NCBI GenBank assembly: GCA_013397935.1
Contig: VZRN01004413.1
Location: 441,439-505,438 of the forward strand
DNA from: Dasyornis broadbenti
Taxonomy: Eukaryota; Chordata; Aves; Passeriformes; Dasyornithidae
DNA: 64,000 bases
Direction of reading: 5' to 3'
Position numbers and translations under genes: made by a program. The notes beneath the pieces are model-generated. The model was not told the origin of the DNA and did no database searches. It saw only the letters and a list, made by a program, of their open reading frames with translations. How positions within the stretch are numbered: the first letter of the stretch is position 1; each line of letters begins with the position of its first letter. Shown one piece after another: positions 1-11,479 of this stretch.

Positions 1-369
1 TAGGTTGGGACGGGGTTTGTTTTTGCCCATAACTAACAAAGCTTAAAGGACAGACCATGTGCCACTGGATTTTTTTCCCTTTTTTCCTCAGCCTTTCAAA
101 TAGTTTGGTATTAACATATAGAGGGAATGATTCAGTGATTTAATGACTGAGGGTGGACCCTCAACAAGTTGTGACAAAGGAAAAAGTTGATAGATAGAAG
201 CAGGACAGCAGTGAGCACCTGTAGCGTGAAAAGTAGCTGAGTGAGCAGCAGCAGGGCAGAAGGAACTGCCTGGAGAGTTTTCTGCTTTGTACAGATGAGC
301 CTTATTAATTCCTGAGAGAGGATGGAGAACATGGTCAAGTGAGGAAATAAAGAAATAGTCTGATGTTTC

Positions 370-384
370 TTTTTTTTTTTTTTT
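370..384. repeat. Poly-T run
   Basis: A 15-base T run with no recognisable retroelement body on either side. Confidence 0.9.
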
Positions 385-548
385 GTATCATAAGTGGGAA
401 GCTGGCTGGCACTTAAAAACAGTTTCTGAAAATACTTCCAAGAATTGGTGCTTTTAAAAGACTGCTGGATGAATTATTTTCATCCCCTCAAATGAGCTGA
501 AATTTCACTTTGAAATGCAGGAAGTTTTTCAGTGATACTATTTGATTT

Positions 549-566
549 AAAAAAAAAAAAAAAAAA
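549..566. repeat. Poly-A run
   Basis: An 18-base A run, about 165 bases after a poly-T run of similar length. The sequence between them shows no similarity to an element I know. Confidence 0.9.
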
Positions 567-1300
567 GTCAGACAACACAGGGTATTCAAAGTCATTCCCT
601 TCCAAAAAATTCATAGACTGGAAATTTTGTCTACAACCATCTGGGTAATACTGACAAGCCCAGAAGGATCTGCAACCTAAACTAATCGCCTGATGAATAC
701 AGTTCACAACAAGTATTTTGATGGACTCAAAAAATCAGCTCTGCTGGCTACGTCTTTTGACCCGCACAGAGTTCACTGTGTAGCAGTGCAGACATGCTGC
801 GAGCTCTGCTGTGAGGGTACTTCCTCAACGCAGGAAAATAGTCTGGTGGGCAAAAGCTGGTCCGGACACACCAGGGCTTGGTCTCTGTTGGTCAATAGGG
901 CTGCAAACAGACATGAAATGCTCTCGTGTGAGAAACCTGCCTCCTGGAAATCTGCTGGAGGACATGGCACGTGAGCAAATTATTAGACTTTTGCATGAGG
1001 AGTGAAATACTTTTAACACATCTGGAAGCAGGAGGAGCAGAGGAGCCAGGGCAGGACCAGGCCCATGATGGAAGCAGCAGCCCCCAGCAGCCACCCTGTG
1101 CCATCCTGCTGCTGCTTTTGTGTTGAATTCTGTTGACTTTAGTAATATTAATTGAAGCAGGGTTCCCAGGATTGGTCCCAGGGTTGCTGTAGCATCAAAT
1201 GAATGCCAAAAATTTAGATTACCTGGAGCTATATTAATTTCCATATGGCTTGAGGAATTTTTCCTGCATCATTTGAGAAAAGAACCTTTAAAAGCTGTGC

Positions 1301-1331
1301 TTTTTTTTTTTTTTTTNNNNNNNNTTTTTTT
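1301..1331. other. Assembly gap (8 N) inside poly-T
   Basis: T run 1301-1316, N at 1317-1324, T run 1325-1331. The gap is a homopolymer length uncertainty. Confidence 0.95.
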
Positions 1332-2990
1332 GTATACTATCTAGTAAGGACTTCTGCTTTCTATTAAAATGTGCTGATAGATATTTCTTTTCTGTTTAAC
1401 TTTAAGGGACCTTGGTGAATACTTTAAGGTTTCCAGCTCAAATGATTGTTTAGTAAGTAAACCTTTTCTCCTCCAGATTTTGGTAAAATACTACAGAGTT
1501 AAAATATTTTATTTGGATTCATACCTCATTTCAAAGTGTTGCTTATAATACCTGACAGGAGCTGAACTTTAGTTAGTTATTTCTCCCTTTTTCCCCTCTT
1601 TTTGGAGGAAAACAAGCAGTCGAACATAGCTTCTGACACATTAAGCATGACTACTGGGAAATTAAAACAAATGCTGGTACAATTCACAGGGGAAAAAGAA
1701 CTTAAAGTTGGTTTATAAATTCATTCCCAGCTCCAAATGCATGTCATAAATTAATAGGTCATCAGCATACTGTATTTAGCTGGCAGCAAGTAATTTCTGT
1801 GAAGAAGTGAGACAGAATATAGCCAGAGTAGCAAATTGGCTGAAAGCAAAGCCTTTTGAGTGCTCTGTAAAATTCATAACAGACAACTTGAAGCTCCAAC
1901 AAAATGGAAAACTTTTCTTGTCTCCGTACTCAGTTCCAAGGGTTTAGAAAACTGACTAATAATGCAAATAGCCGGAGGTCAATAGCCTGGTGCCACATCA
2001 GGAACACACATCCAGCTCACAGGAGATCCATCATGCCTGTATCCGTACTATGGGGAATGTGAGGATATGGACCGGGATGCTCCAAACGCCACCAGACTCA
2101 ACACACTCAAATCAGGAAAATGAATTCCGAAGCAATCAAAATCATGACCTCAGAGTGTCACTTGGGCTGGCTTCTGCCAGCCTAATGCTGATGAGACCAA
2201 ACCTCTGCTGCAGTCCCAAGCTGTGCCTCATAACTTGGAGAGTCAGGCATTCAGCTGGGTGGGAAGCGGATCAGGCCCCTGCAGCCTTGTCACAAAGCCC
2301 AGCTCTCATGTTTTGAGAGAGATTTTCTCCGAGATTCAGGTAACTAATCACCACCATTTAAATACAATGGGAAATTTCAATATTGCCTTCTACATCAACC
2401 TCGATACACAATGAAAACTCAGAGAAATTTAACCTTTGGCAAACATCAAGACCTGGTGTTAGAATTTAATGGATTTCTCTGGTTTCTGGTCTAGAATTAC
2501 ATTTTTCAGCCTGTAAGATTCAAGTCACCTGGAGGTGGTGCGAATAGCACGAGGCACAGAGCAACCTTCATCCTGGGAGCTTCTTCCCAAGGTGATGTTG
2601 GACTGGATTAATGAGGAATTAAAGCAAGACATGGCCTAGTGAGCCATTGGCTTGGCTCTGAGGACAAAAAGCCTGAGCCTTCACAGTAACAGCTTCTTTT
2701 CAGCTGTCCTTGAAGGAGGACATGGGGAGAGAACAGCTCCAAGGCCAGGCAGGTGGAGGGGGATGTCATCAGACCCACTTGCTCTGGGATCACTATTAGC
2801 CTTTCATTTCCCACAATGTCAAAACCCACCATTTAGTATCTATCTCTCTATATATGTACTCATGCGTTAAAATTCTTTCAGAGACGGGACGAGGCAATAT
2901 TATCTTTGAGAAAATGCAGATCCTAACTTAGTCTCCCAAAAGGAAAATTACTGACTTGAGCAATCCCTGGTAGTTATCCAAATAGCCTTG
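1332..2990. other. Non-coding, no gene recognised
   Basis: The first half is AT-rich; 1740-1800 (CATAAATTAATAGGTCATCA, then TATTTAGCTGGCAGC) looks element-like. The second half has overlapping open frames of up to 108 codons without signals. Confidence 0.55.
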
Positions 2991-4250
2991 TCAAATTATT
3001 TAAATACCGCATTGTGATATTATTGAAGTTGGTACCAAGTTACTCTTGGCAGAGACGAATGTTCACTGGCAGGTGCTGAGTGGATGAGCTGTTACTGCTC
3101 CAGCTCTCTGTGTCAGCAGCACAGCTGGCTGCTGCCAGGGATTTTAACCAGGGAGCTCAGCAAAATGCCCTCCAAAGGGGTTCCTTCCCCAAGGGGCTCT
3201 GGGGGGGGCTTGCTTTCACCTCTCAGAGCCTGGTTGCTTATCTGCTGTCACACTGGAGCGGTGCTGGGGTTTTTGGGGGGTGGATGGGCGGGGAGCATCG
3301 CATCGCTGCTTTCAGCACAAAACCTACCCACTACAGAAGAGCCCTCTCTTCTGCCTTAAAAAAAAATCAGTATGTAAATCTCCAGGGAAGAAAATGGAAT
3401 TTAGGAATTTACCTGATCTGCATTAAAAGGCAGGAAAAAAAGTCTTAGCCTTATGCACTTTTCATTATTCAGGACCCACTCTACCAATATGTTCTCAATG
3501 TTTTGTCTCTGCTATAATTTCAGTTGGGAAGTTGTTTAAAATGCAAGAGTCTGGCAGGGGTTCGCTTATGCTGTTTCAGAAAAAATGGTTCACAGCTAAG
3601 GATAGACAAACTCTGTCTATCCAGCCACAGTGTGAGGAGGAAGGACAGCAATAGCAGAATCTTGTCAGGTTCTGATCTTAGACTTTGAAATCCATCTCTC
3701 AGCTCAGGGAGAACCCAGATTTCCTGCATGGCATGGGGGTATCCACATTTCCCATCCCATGGCAGCAGTCCCATGGAGCTACCCTGTCTCCCCATTTCCA
3801 CAGGCAGTGGGGGCAGTTGTGGAAATCCAGGGGTTACGCACTGAGCTCCTGCTTCCACAGCATTCACAAGAAAAACCCAGACAAATGTTGTAACAACCTC
3901 CTTGTGGGGAAAAAAGGGCGAGAGGTCCTGGCCACAACCTTGTGCTGCAGCAGGGTGTGGAGGTGCAAGGCTGGGTCTGAGAGTTTGGCCAGGTTACTCT
4001 GAGGACCTGTTAGATCATTTAGCCCCCACATCCTTAAAGAAAACTATCACCCCCTCAAATATATTTTCAATTTTTTGCCCAGTTTGGCTGAAAGTTGTCT
4101 CAAGCGATGGCTTTTCCGTAACTTCTCTTGGGAAACTGCACCATCCTGTAAGAGCCCTCAGTTACAGACCATCTCCTGCTCTTCAGCCAACATTTGCTTT
4201 GGCTCAATCCCATTGCTCTGAGTTATATCTTCAGGTACCACACTGACAAG
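2991..4250. other. Non-coding, no gene recognised
   Basis: A G-rich patch at 3180-3300 (GGGG runs) gives open frames of 91-122 codons in two overlapping frames. Further frames of about 105-115 codons at 3520-4246 overlap on opposite strands. No recognisable protein. Confidence 0.55.
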
Positions 4251-5965
4251 CTCAACACCATCCAAAAATTTTTGAGAGTTAAAATTTGTATTACCAAGAC
4301 AAGAAAAAAGAAGTAAAGAGAAGATAATTTTTTCTGAGGATATTGTTTTCTTTGGAGAAATCTTCAGAACAAAGCCATGCTCAAGGAAGAAATTAGGACA
4401 CAGATGAAATAAAACGACAAAGTTGTCATTTTCTGTTAAAATGGGATGACAAGATTGTCACTTTTCTTCTGTCCACCTTTACCCCCAGGGTATTTATTTT
4501 AGTGTTGCTGTGCAATAAATTTCACTTTAGGCTCCTGGAAAACTGCTACAGCACAAATTCTCTGCTGGAACAAATGGCTACAATTCCATTGACTTCTATA
4601 TTTTCTCGCCAAAAATTTTCCTCTCCATTTCTATCCAGGGATGCCTGCTAGGTTACAGGACACAGAGCCTCTGCTCATGATGGAGCCATGCACCAGCTCC
4701 CAGTTCCAGGACTTCATCTTGTCATGCAAATTGATTATTTCCATCCTTCAAAGTCTGCGAGTCTGAAATCCATATTATAAGTTGAAGTGCAATTCTACTG
4801 AGAGGGTCCAGATCTCTCTGCCAGAAAATCTTTTTCTTTCTCCAGAAACTCATAGAAAACATGCCTAGATTGTGCTTTGGTGAGGTGAATGCAGAGACAG
4901 ACTTAAATTAATATGTCTGGGAATAAATTATTTCTAGCGTGTCTTGAGCCAGCATCACATGAATAGATTACCATGAAGCACTATGGGAAGCAGTAATTAA
5001 TCTGAAAATCATAGTTTAAAACAGGAAAAAAACCATAAAAGCTGAGGATAACTATCCAGCTTCTTACTGTCAGTGGTAACAAGTGTTTTGCAATCTCTAA
5101 AGTACCTCAGAAGCCTTATGGCCCTCTGTCTGCACAAGATCCTGGTTTATTTTATTTGGCAGGTAGACTTGACAACTCACAGCACCTCAGCAGCCAGAAA
5201 ACACTGCCTAACTGGTAGGGCCAGAAATATCCATAACTATTCCCCATGGTGAGGAAAACAGGAGGTACCCAACACTAGCTCTACTTCCAGCGCTGGGAAT
5301 GGAAAGTCGTGTTGTAGTTTGGTTTTCAGTGGCCAAACCCAGGCTTCCCAGGTTGGGTCTTCCCTCAGGCAGAGCCCAGGAGGTGTGAATGGTGCTGCCT
5401 CTGAATTCACAGCGTGAAACTGCACCAGATATACCCTTCTACATCTTTCTTGGCCTTTGATGGGAAACAGGAGGGTCGGTGCCACACCCACTCCTCTTTT
5501 AAATGTGTGCCAAGCTCCATTAAACCAGCTCAGATATTTTAACCACAGTCAAGAGACTTTTCAGATTGTGTTATGGGGGGAAACAAATCACCTAGGTTTC
5601 ACTTTTACCACCCCCAATACCATTTATATTTAAGAAACTATTATATGACTTTTGTCACTAAAAGAAACACATAATTTCCTTCTGATTCAACATTATAAAC
5701 TAAAGAGCTAAATGCATCATGGTGAGAGAAATGATAATTCTCTGCTGACCAGAGGAGAAAGGCACTCTTGCAGCCTATCCTGTGTCGTACATGTTCCTAC
5801 TCAAAAGCACATAACTGAGACTACAGAGGGATTGTACATCAGTCCAGAGGTTTTATATTTAACATTCTGTGCACTCATCTCACTAAACATCTGTACAAGT
5901 CTATTTAAACTCTTGAATTAAAATAAATAACGTATGTTTAGCTTTGCACCTTTATCACATTTGTT
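4251..5965. other. AT-rich non-coding sequence
   Basis: No frame above 84 codons and no repeat of note. GGGAATAAATTATTTC near 4919 and GCAGTAATTAATCTG near 4990 are homeodomain-like cores. Confidence 0.6.
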
Positions 5966-6039
5966 TGTGTGGTCAGTATGTGGTTAGTGTGTGGTTGGTG
6001 TGTGGTCAGTGTGGTTGTTTTGGTCTGTGTGGTCAGTGC
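5966..6039. repeat. Degenerate GT-rich tandem repeat, unit about 11 bases
   Basis: Variants of TGTGGTCAGTG / TGTGGTTAGTG / TGTGGTTGGTG follow one another through this stretch with a period near 11, and a last clear GTGTGGTCAGTG at the end. The strand is strongly G/T-rich. It borders a GC-richer block (6040-6260) of unknown origin. Confidence 0.75.
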
Positions 6040-6447
6040 TGTCCTGGGCCAGCTTTGGGAGCCAGAACGGAAAAGGCGTTGCTGACTGACACTCAGCGAG
6101 AGCGGCCACACTCTCTGGAGGCCCTGGGGACATCGCTCTGTGGTCAGCCTGGGATGAAGCTCATTTCACTGCACCCTAAATAGGACTGGGACTGGAACAG
6201 CGGGACCAAAGCGATCTGGAGCGCATCTGCAGGGCTGACAGGACAGCCCTGCCTGCAGCACAGACATGCACACAGAAAAGCCTCCTCGGGTCTCAGTCAT
6301 CCTGAGTCTGACCCTCTCCCAGCAGCCGCAACTGACAAAGCCAAATCTGACTGAGGTACCTGTGTGCAGAGTTCAGTTTGACACCTCAATTCCTTTGAGA
6401 TACAGAACTTGGGTATTTGGAAAAGAGCCTAGGAAAATCAGCTGCTT
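6040..6447. other. GC-richer segment of unknown origin after the GT repeat
   Basis: It has CpGs and complex sequence (for example GCGAGAGCGGCC near 6097, CAGCGGGACCAAAGCGATC near 6197). Its sharp contrast with the AT-rich flanks suggests an insertion, but I see no LTR ends, poly-A tail or coding. Confidence 0.35.
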
Positions 6448-6509
6448 TCTCCTAAGTGCCTACCAGGCACTAAGGAGATACTTTCCTTGTATCTTAGGAA
6501 AAGATACAA
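6448..6509. repeat. Two adjacent inverted repeats (hairpin potential)
   Basis: TCTCCTAAGTGCCT (6448-6461) and AGGCACTAAGGAGA (6465-6478) are complementary at 13 of 14 positions around the loop ACC. Nine bases later TTGTATCT (6487-6494) and AGATACAA (6502-6509) are perfectly complementary around a 7-base loop. The stems are too short for a normal pre-miRNA of about 60-80 bases and I recognise no known miRNA seed. It could be a transposon-end relic, a cruciform-prone site or chance. Confidence 0.6.
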
Positions 6510-7439
6510 AATTTGTGTTGAAAACAAGCTATGCCAAAAACCCCAAAATCCCCTAAACCAAAACTCAGACCTTTCTTACACAGTGCACTTAAACACCAGG
6601 TCACTTCACACCCCTGCATACAAGGTCCAGCTCTGTGACGGTGTCTAGAAGGCATCTAGAGCTGCAAAAGCCACTTAGTCTAGTAAACTTCTTTGGTGAT
6701 TTTGGGAAGTCATCTGTGCATCCATCTGCATTAAATGCTCTCACACTTGGAGAAATTTGTCCAAAGGCCCTGTTACTCCTGCACTTGATATAACACTTAG
6801 TGGTGCTTTTTATATATGTATACAAAATCCTAATATTTTCTAGACAGTCCAGTACTATAGTTATCTGGAAATTATTCAAGATTGTTCTAGGGAAGATATG
6901 ATGCCATATGTTGCAGTATTAAATGCTTTGTCATAGGAAATGTTTTCATACACTACTTTTACAGGGTTTCAGCCAATTTTTTCTACTCAGCAAAAATAAA
7001 TTCCAAAAAATATGGTAACACCTCATATAGACCTCATAAAACTTCAGTCTGAAACACTTTTTCCACTAGAAGTTTCCTATTTTATTCCTATAATCCCATT
7101 TAAGGACACAGGACTCGTTTCAATATTATATAAAGAACCAAGTAACTGCTCAGTTATGACAGCAAGAAATTAGAAGAAGGTACATATGTCCAAAAAGATA
7201 ATAGCTGACTATCAAACCAGTCCCAGAAATTAGTTGTGAAATGAAGTGGAATATGTGAATGGTTATGAAAAACAACTAAATTAATTTACATGGGTAAAAT
7301 AAATGGTACATGAGAGACAACTGCCACAGCAGAGTTATTCTCCTTATTCAGAATAAATGGGATTGGATATGCACATGCATGTGTGCATTTATGGGTATTT
7401 CTGTGAGATAGATTTATTAGAATATTTAATGGTATTGCC
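6510..7439. other. AT-rich non-coding sequence
   Basis: One 92-codon minus frame (6601-6879) without recognisable content. The perfect 12-base palindrome CACATGCATGTG lies near 7372-7383. Confidence 0.6.
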
Positions 7440-7720
7440 ACGGTTGTATTGAGTCACACACCGTGGTTTTCAGGCCTAATCCTGCTCACGTTAGAGGCAG
7501 TGGAAATAAGAACAGTTAATTATCGCTCTGTAAGGCTCCAGAATATCAACGTTGAATTCTAACAAATTACTAGAACCTCAGGGAAAGAAACAATGCTAAT
7601 TAAGATGAACTTTAGGTGTAGGACCTAATTAATATGATCTTTACGTGAAACTTGTTCCAAATGAAGCAATTTTAAAAGTTATACCAATAAATGCCTTGGG
7701 CTGTATAGCACTAAATAAGT
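7440..7720. promoter_or_regulatory. Candidate conserved non-coding element (motif-based)
   Basis: This block is free of repeats and long ORFs and is dense in developmental-type binding cores: TGAGTCA (AP-1-like, 7450-7456), TAATCC (OTX/bicoid-like, 7477-7482), GTTAATTATCG near 7515, GCTAATTAAG at 7595-7604 and CTAATTAATATG near 7625. Such clustering of homeodomain cores is typical of enhancers near developmental genes. Conservation itself is inferred, and AT-rich DNA produces some of these cores by chance. Confidence 0.35.
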
Positions 7721-8199
7721 CAAAAAATAAACAAACATGTTCCTTAAAATCAGCAAGTAGCTAATCAAGATATTAACACGGGTGTTATGTGACTGCAAGA
7801 CTTTTCTTCAGCAAAGATTTTGATTTGCTTTAGCTCTGAACACCAGTGTTGGTGAAATGATAAATGCAGGGGCTGCTTTCTGTTTCTGACTGGAAACACA
7901 GAGACATGCTGGGGGGAAGAAAAAATACAGCAAGTATACACAAGTGACTCTGTTAGGGCAGAAATATTGATTTCAAAATCTTGTCAAAAATGATATGTCA
8001 GTCTATTAAAACAAGAACTTAAAATCGTGTCTTTAGGAAACTTAGAAGATTTTTTTTTTTTTCCTGTTCCAGGGAAGGCAGTTGGATGCCCAAGCAGGAG
8101 AAATTTGGGCAGCAAGTCAATTAAAGAAGGTATCATTTTCCATGTATTGGCATAACTCCCGCCTGTGCACCCATGTGTACACATTTGTTTGCCTCAGGT
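7721..8199. other. Non-coding, no gene recognised
   Basis: Mixed sequence with a poly-T run near 8050-8062. Confidence 0.6.
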
Positions 8200-8265
8200 A
8201 CATGCAGGCAGGGTACGCAGTCATATTTTGGAAACTTCCAACTCAGAACATTCTGTGATTCTACA
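8200..8265 (+). mobile_element. CR1 LINE 3' end, short truncated trace
   Basis: Positions 8233-8265 read AACTTCCAACTCAGAACATT followed by CTGTGATTCTACA. This resembles the end of avian CR1 elements, which finish with a CTTCCAACCC-like block followed by CATTCTATGATTCTATG-type octamers. Only the extreme 3' end is recognisable, and the sequence just upstream (8200-8232) is assigned by position only. No reverse transcriptase frame is present, so it would be an old copy truncated at its 5' end and unable to move. The element lies in the + orientation. Confidence 0.5.
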
Positions 8266-8770
8266 GGAATTGCTTTCCTTACAAAACTGGACAAACCCTC
8301 ATTTCTTACAGTCCAATTACATTCCACATCTGGGGCTGAAAGCTGAACCTTTTGTGCAAATGAGAGCAGAGCTCTGGACATCTCCTAGAGCACCTACAGG
8401 CCAGATGGACCCACTTCCCTGGCTGTAATCCAGAACTGAGGGGTGAATCCTGATCCCACTGAAACCCCTGGCAAGGGTCCCAGTGCTTCTAGAAAGGTCA
8501 CAGTCCGCTCTTTGCTCCAGCAGAGCTTTTGGGACATCCTTCCATACAGGGATTTTTTTTCTGAATGAAAGTAAGTTGAGAGAGTACTGGCTTGTTCATA
8601 TTGAAACAAAGACAGCAGCAGTGAGGGGAAAAAATTAGCCTATGGAAAAACAAAATAACAACTTATCATTACTCTGTTCTGAGCAGATATAATAAAAATA
8701 TCAGATTCAAAATATGAACGTACATTATTGTTTTGGCTTTGTCTGCTACACTGGAATTCCTCACATGCTG
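8266..8770. other. Non-coding, no gene recognised
   Basis: Frames of 71-87 codons overlap on both strands and have no signals. Confidence 0.6.
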
Positions 8771-8817
8771 ACCTCTTGCCCTCCTCCTACTTCTATTTTT
8801 CTCTCTCACCATTCCAT

Positions 8818-9008
8818 GAGAAGAAAGGGTAGAGGAGAAAGAGAGAGAGAAAGAGACACAGAGAGAGAAGGAAAAAAAAGAGGGGGAAAGAGAAAGCACG
8901 AGAATTAAGTAAAGACAGTGGAAGACAGACAAAGAATGAAAAAAGAGTGAAAGAGGAATAGAACAAAAGCTAACAAGTGAACAGGAGAAAGAAAAAAAAA
9001 GAGGGAAA
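8818..9008. repeat. Polypurine GA-rich tract
   Basis: About 190 bases consist almost entirely of A and G, with GAGAGAGAGA runs and A-rich stretches. A pyrimidine-rich segment (8771-8812, CTCCTCCTACTTC and TTTTTCTCTCTC) lies immediately before it. Open frames on both strands here (8669-8932 and 8714-8908) only reflect the low complexity. Confidence 0.85.
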
Positions 9009-9109
9009 TCAATGCACTGCGAGTCGTTTTTTTAGGGCTTGTGAAAGTTATGGGGCCCTACATGAAGAAGGCATTACATTTTTTGATCTGCAGCCAGATT
9101 CTTAATGAA

Positions 9110-9440
9110 ATAGGAGGGCAGGAGGGAGGCTAATGTGATTCAGCATCTAAAAGCAAGCAGTTGCATCAATAATCTTTAGCACTGGCACTTGTGCTAAGAC
9201 AAAACATAACAGATTTTAGAAGACAAGTTGTCAGTGTGATTTGGGGGCCTTTCAGTTATTCAATACAACTCCATTAGGTTTTGGAACCATAAACAGGTAG
9301 CAGGGTTTTGTGCTAGTAATACTCTTAAACCAGTCTGTAATTAAAATTGAGCTCTATGGAGAATAATTCCACTGCTTATTACTGGAGGTGACCTCTCTCT
9401 TATCAATCTCTAGTGGATGCCACTGTTTGTTTTAGCTTTA
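9110..9440. promoter_or_regulatory. Candidate conserved non-coding element (motif-based)
   Basis: Complex sequence directly after the polypurine tract. It contains CTAATGTGATTC near 9131, GTTATTCAATAC near 9255, GTAATTAAAATTGAGCTC near 9338 and the half-sites TTATTACTGGAGG near 9377. It has no repeats and no splice-flanked open frame. The call rests on composition only. Confidence 0.25.
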
Positions 9441-11374
9441 CCCACGTTCAGTCTAACAAACACAACTATGAAGCAACAGCCTGAAGAACTGAGCAGGGCA
9501 CGCTTGAGCTGGGCTGTCTGTGCTCTTGCCAAGCTCCCACCTTTCTGCTAAGGCAGCTTTAGGAGAGGAGTGCACTCACTTCCCCTGCTGCCCAGCTTGT
9601 GCCTCACTTCTCTGCAGAAGTTATTTTTTAAATTAAAAAAAAATTTATGCAGAAGTTTTTTTACTTTTTGTGGTTTTTAAATGTACGAGCCTTTGGGGTA
9701 AACTAGGTTAAAGGAGAGCTTTCCATCCTCCCTTCAGCTAGAATATACATAAAACTTAGACTGACCTTTAAGGCTAAGCTTTGCAAATCTCCCAGTACAA
9801 GGAATTTGGGTAGGATGAAATTCCCACCAATGAAGACGTCTCAGTTCAAGTTAGTCTATGCATGACTTGACTCCCCCTTAAATCCCTCACACAGCGCTCA
9901 AGTTCACAGGGCCTCGTGAGGGTCTCCTGCAGGAGAGAATCTCACTCTAAGTGATGTAGGACATTGAAAGAAGAGGACAAAGCCTTCAAGAAGCTCAGGA
10001 GTACAAACTGTTAGACTGCCAGCCAGATGTATTGATTTTGCAGAAATCTTTCACGTTAGATACTGAGCTTAAACACCTGTGGCTGCTGGTCACTGGGCAA
10101 AATGGGCTTTCCAACAAGGGCATCCAAAAGAATCTCGTCTGTTCTTACAAGAGCATCTTTTCAATGCAGAAAATCTAAGGTATGAAGAGAACCTGAGCCA
10201 TAAACACTAGAATTTGAGACGGAAAATCAGCCCTGGCTGGGTAAATGTTATGCTCCTCAACTAGCTCAGCAAAGCCAGGATCATTATTGAACAAGCTGAA
10301 CAGCAAAGTTATGCAGATGGAAGATGCCAAAAGAAAAACAAATGCTGGAGTCACGCCTTTGTGAATCTTGGTTTCCCACTTAACCACACGAGTCACTGCA
10401 GTCCCCTGGAAAGGAACTCCTAGCACTCGTCTGTGGCCAGCGCTTCCCACAGGCCAGCTCTCAGACACACAGCTGAACTCTGAGGTGGATTACTTTGTTT
10501 TTAGTTTACCTCTTCTTTTCAGATCTTCGGGCTCATGGTGTAAACCACCTATATGTAAAAATGACTCTATGGTTAAGACAATGATTAATTTTGCTGAACT
10601 CACACAGAAAGATCTGGGAAAAGGAACGGTGAGAACCACTAGCAAAAGCTGATTTTGCAATACTATTTATTTTCCCCATTTGTCTTAAATACAGCATTTT
10701 GTTCACTGCTCTACATCTATAGTTATATTAAAAGAACGTAATAAGCAGATTCTAAATTAAAGGGGGAAAAAAAAATCAGCTAGTGAGACAGTGTAAGGCA
10801 ATGTGAATTAGTTTACAACCCAAGCATGCAAACCTCCTCACTTCTATGCCTTATATTTTATGACTTTCTCCATTTTTTGTCATTAATGTACTTTGAATTA
10901 TCTCCTGGTCTCCTAACACAGAACTGTTGTACGCCATCTTCATTAATCTTCATAAATTTCAAGTACTACAATGGCCTGGCCTCCGCCCTCCAGGGCAGTG
11001 GCAATTTAAGAGGGCAAATGTTTTGGGGAGTCAGTTCGAATGCCTGACCCGTGCCCTACTGCACCGTGGTAGAGCCCGGGGCAGGAGGCCAGAGGGGGCT
11101 TTTAACCTTCCTTGCTGATTTGCCTTTTTATATTTTACTAGTTTTTCCAAGTGCCTTTAAGAACCCAGGAATGTCTTGACAATTCTGGCTGTGCAAGGGA
11201 AAAGGATGCAAGGATTCATGCACAGTATTTGGAAAAATTTTGGATAGGGAATGGTATCACCTTTGGATATTTGTTGGTATCTCTTTGGTGCAATGCATTT
11301 GCACCTCCATCCCTCCTCAAGCTCTTGGACAGGGTGTGGGGAAAGCACTGCAAAAAAACTTCAGAGATCTTCAA
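9441..11374. other. Non-coding, no gene recognised
   Basis: Mostly moderate GC. A minus frame of 97 codons (10175-10468) is opposed by an overlapping plus frame. A GC-rich patch with AGTTCGAATGCC lies at 10975-11105 and was examined for a tRNA without success. Confidence 0.55.
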
Positions 11375-11448
11375 ACTTTGTAGTTTGTGGCTTTTATCTT
11401 ATTTAAAAAAAAAANNNNNNNNNNNNACTTTTTGGTTTGTGGTTTTTA

Positions 11449-11479
<31 letters not shown>
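11375..11479. repeat. Segment duplicated on both sides of a 12-base assembly gap
   Basis: Copy 1 (11375-11414) begins ACTTTGTAGTTTGTGGCTTT and ends in an A run. N fills 11415-11426. Copy 2 (11427-11479) begins ACTTTTTGGTTTGTGGTTTT and ends in a longer A run. The copies align without indels up to the A runs and differ at a handful of positions, mostly changes to T. This is either a genuine recent tandem duplication or, more likely, a failed join in which one locus was kept twice with base errors. Confidence 0.8.

Larger units (their letters stand above)
1..1300. other. Non-coding, no gene recognised
   Basis: Mixed sequence with two homopolymers. Open frames cluster at 690-1250 on both strands (the longest is 139 codons, minus 825-1244). 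Overlap of several frames and lack of splice context argue against coding. Confidence 0.6.

Noticed and set aside
6448..6509. Pre-miRNA
   Set aside because: The stems are far shorter than a microRNA precursor needs and no known mature sequence was recognised.
10975..11105. tRNA-like AGTTCGAATGCC in a GC-rich patch
   Set aside because: No cloverleaf could be formed with the upstream sequence, and the B box deviates from consensus.
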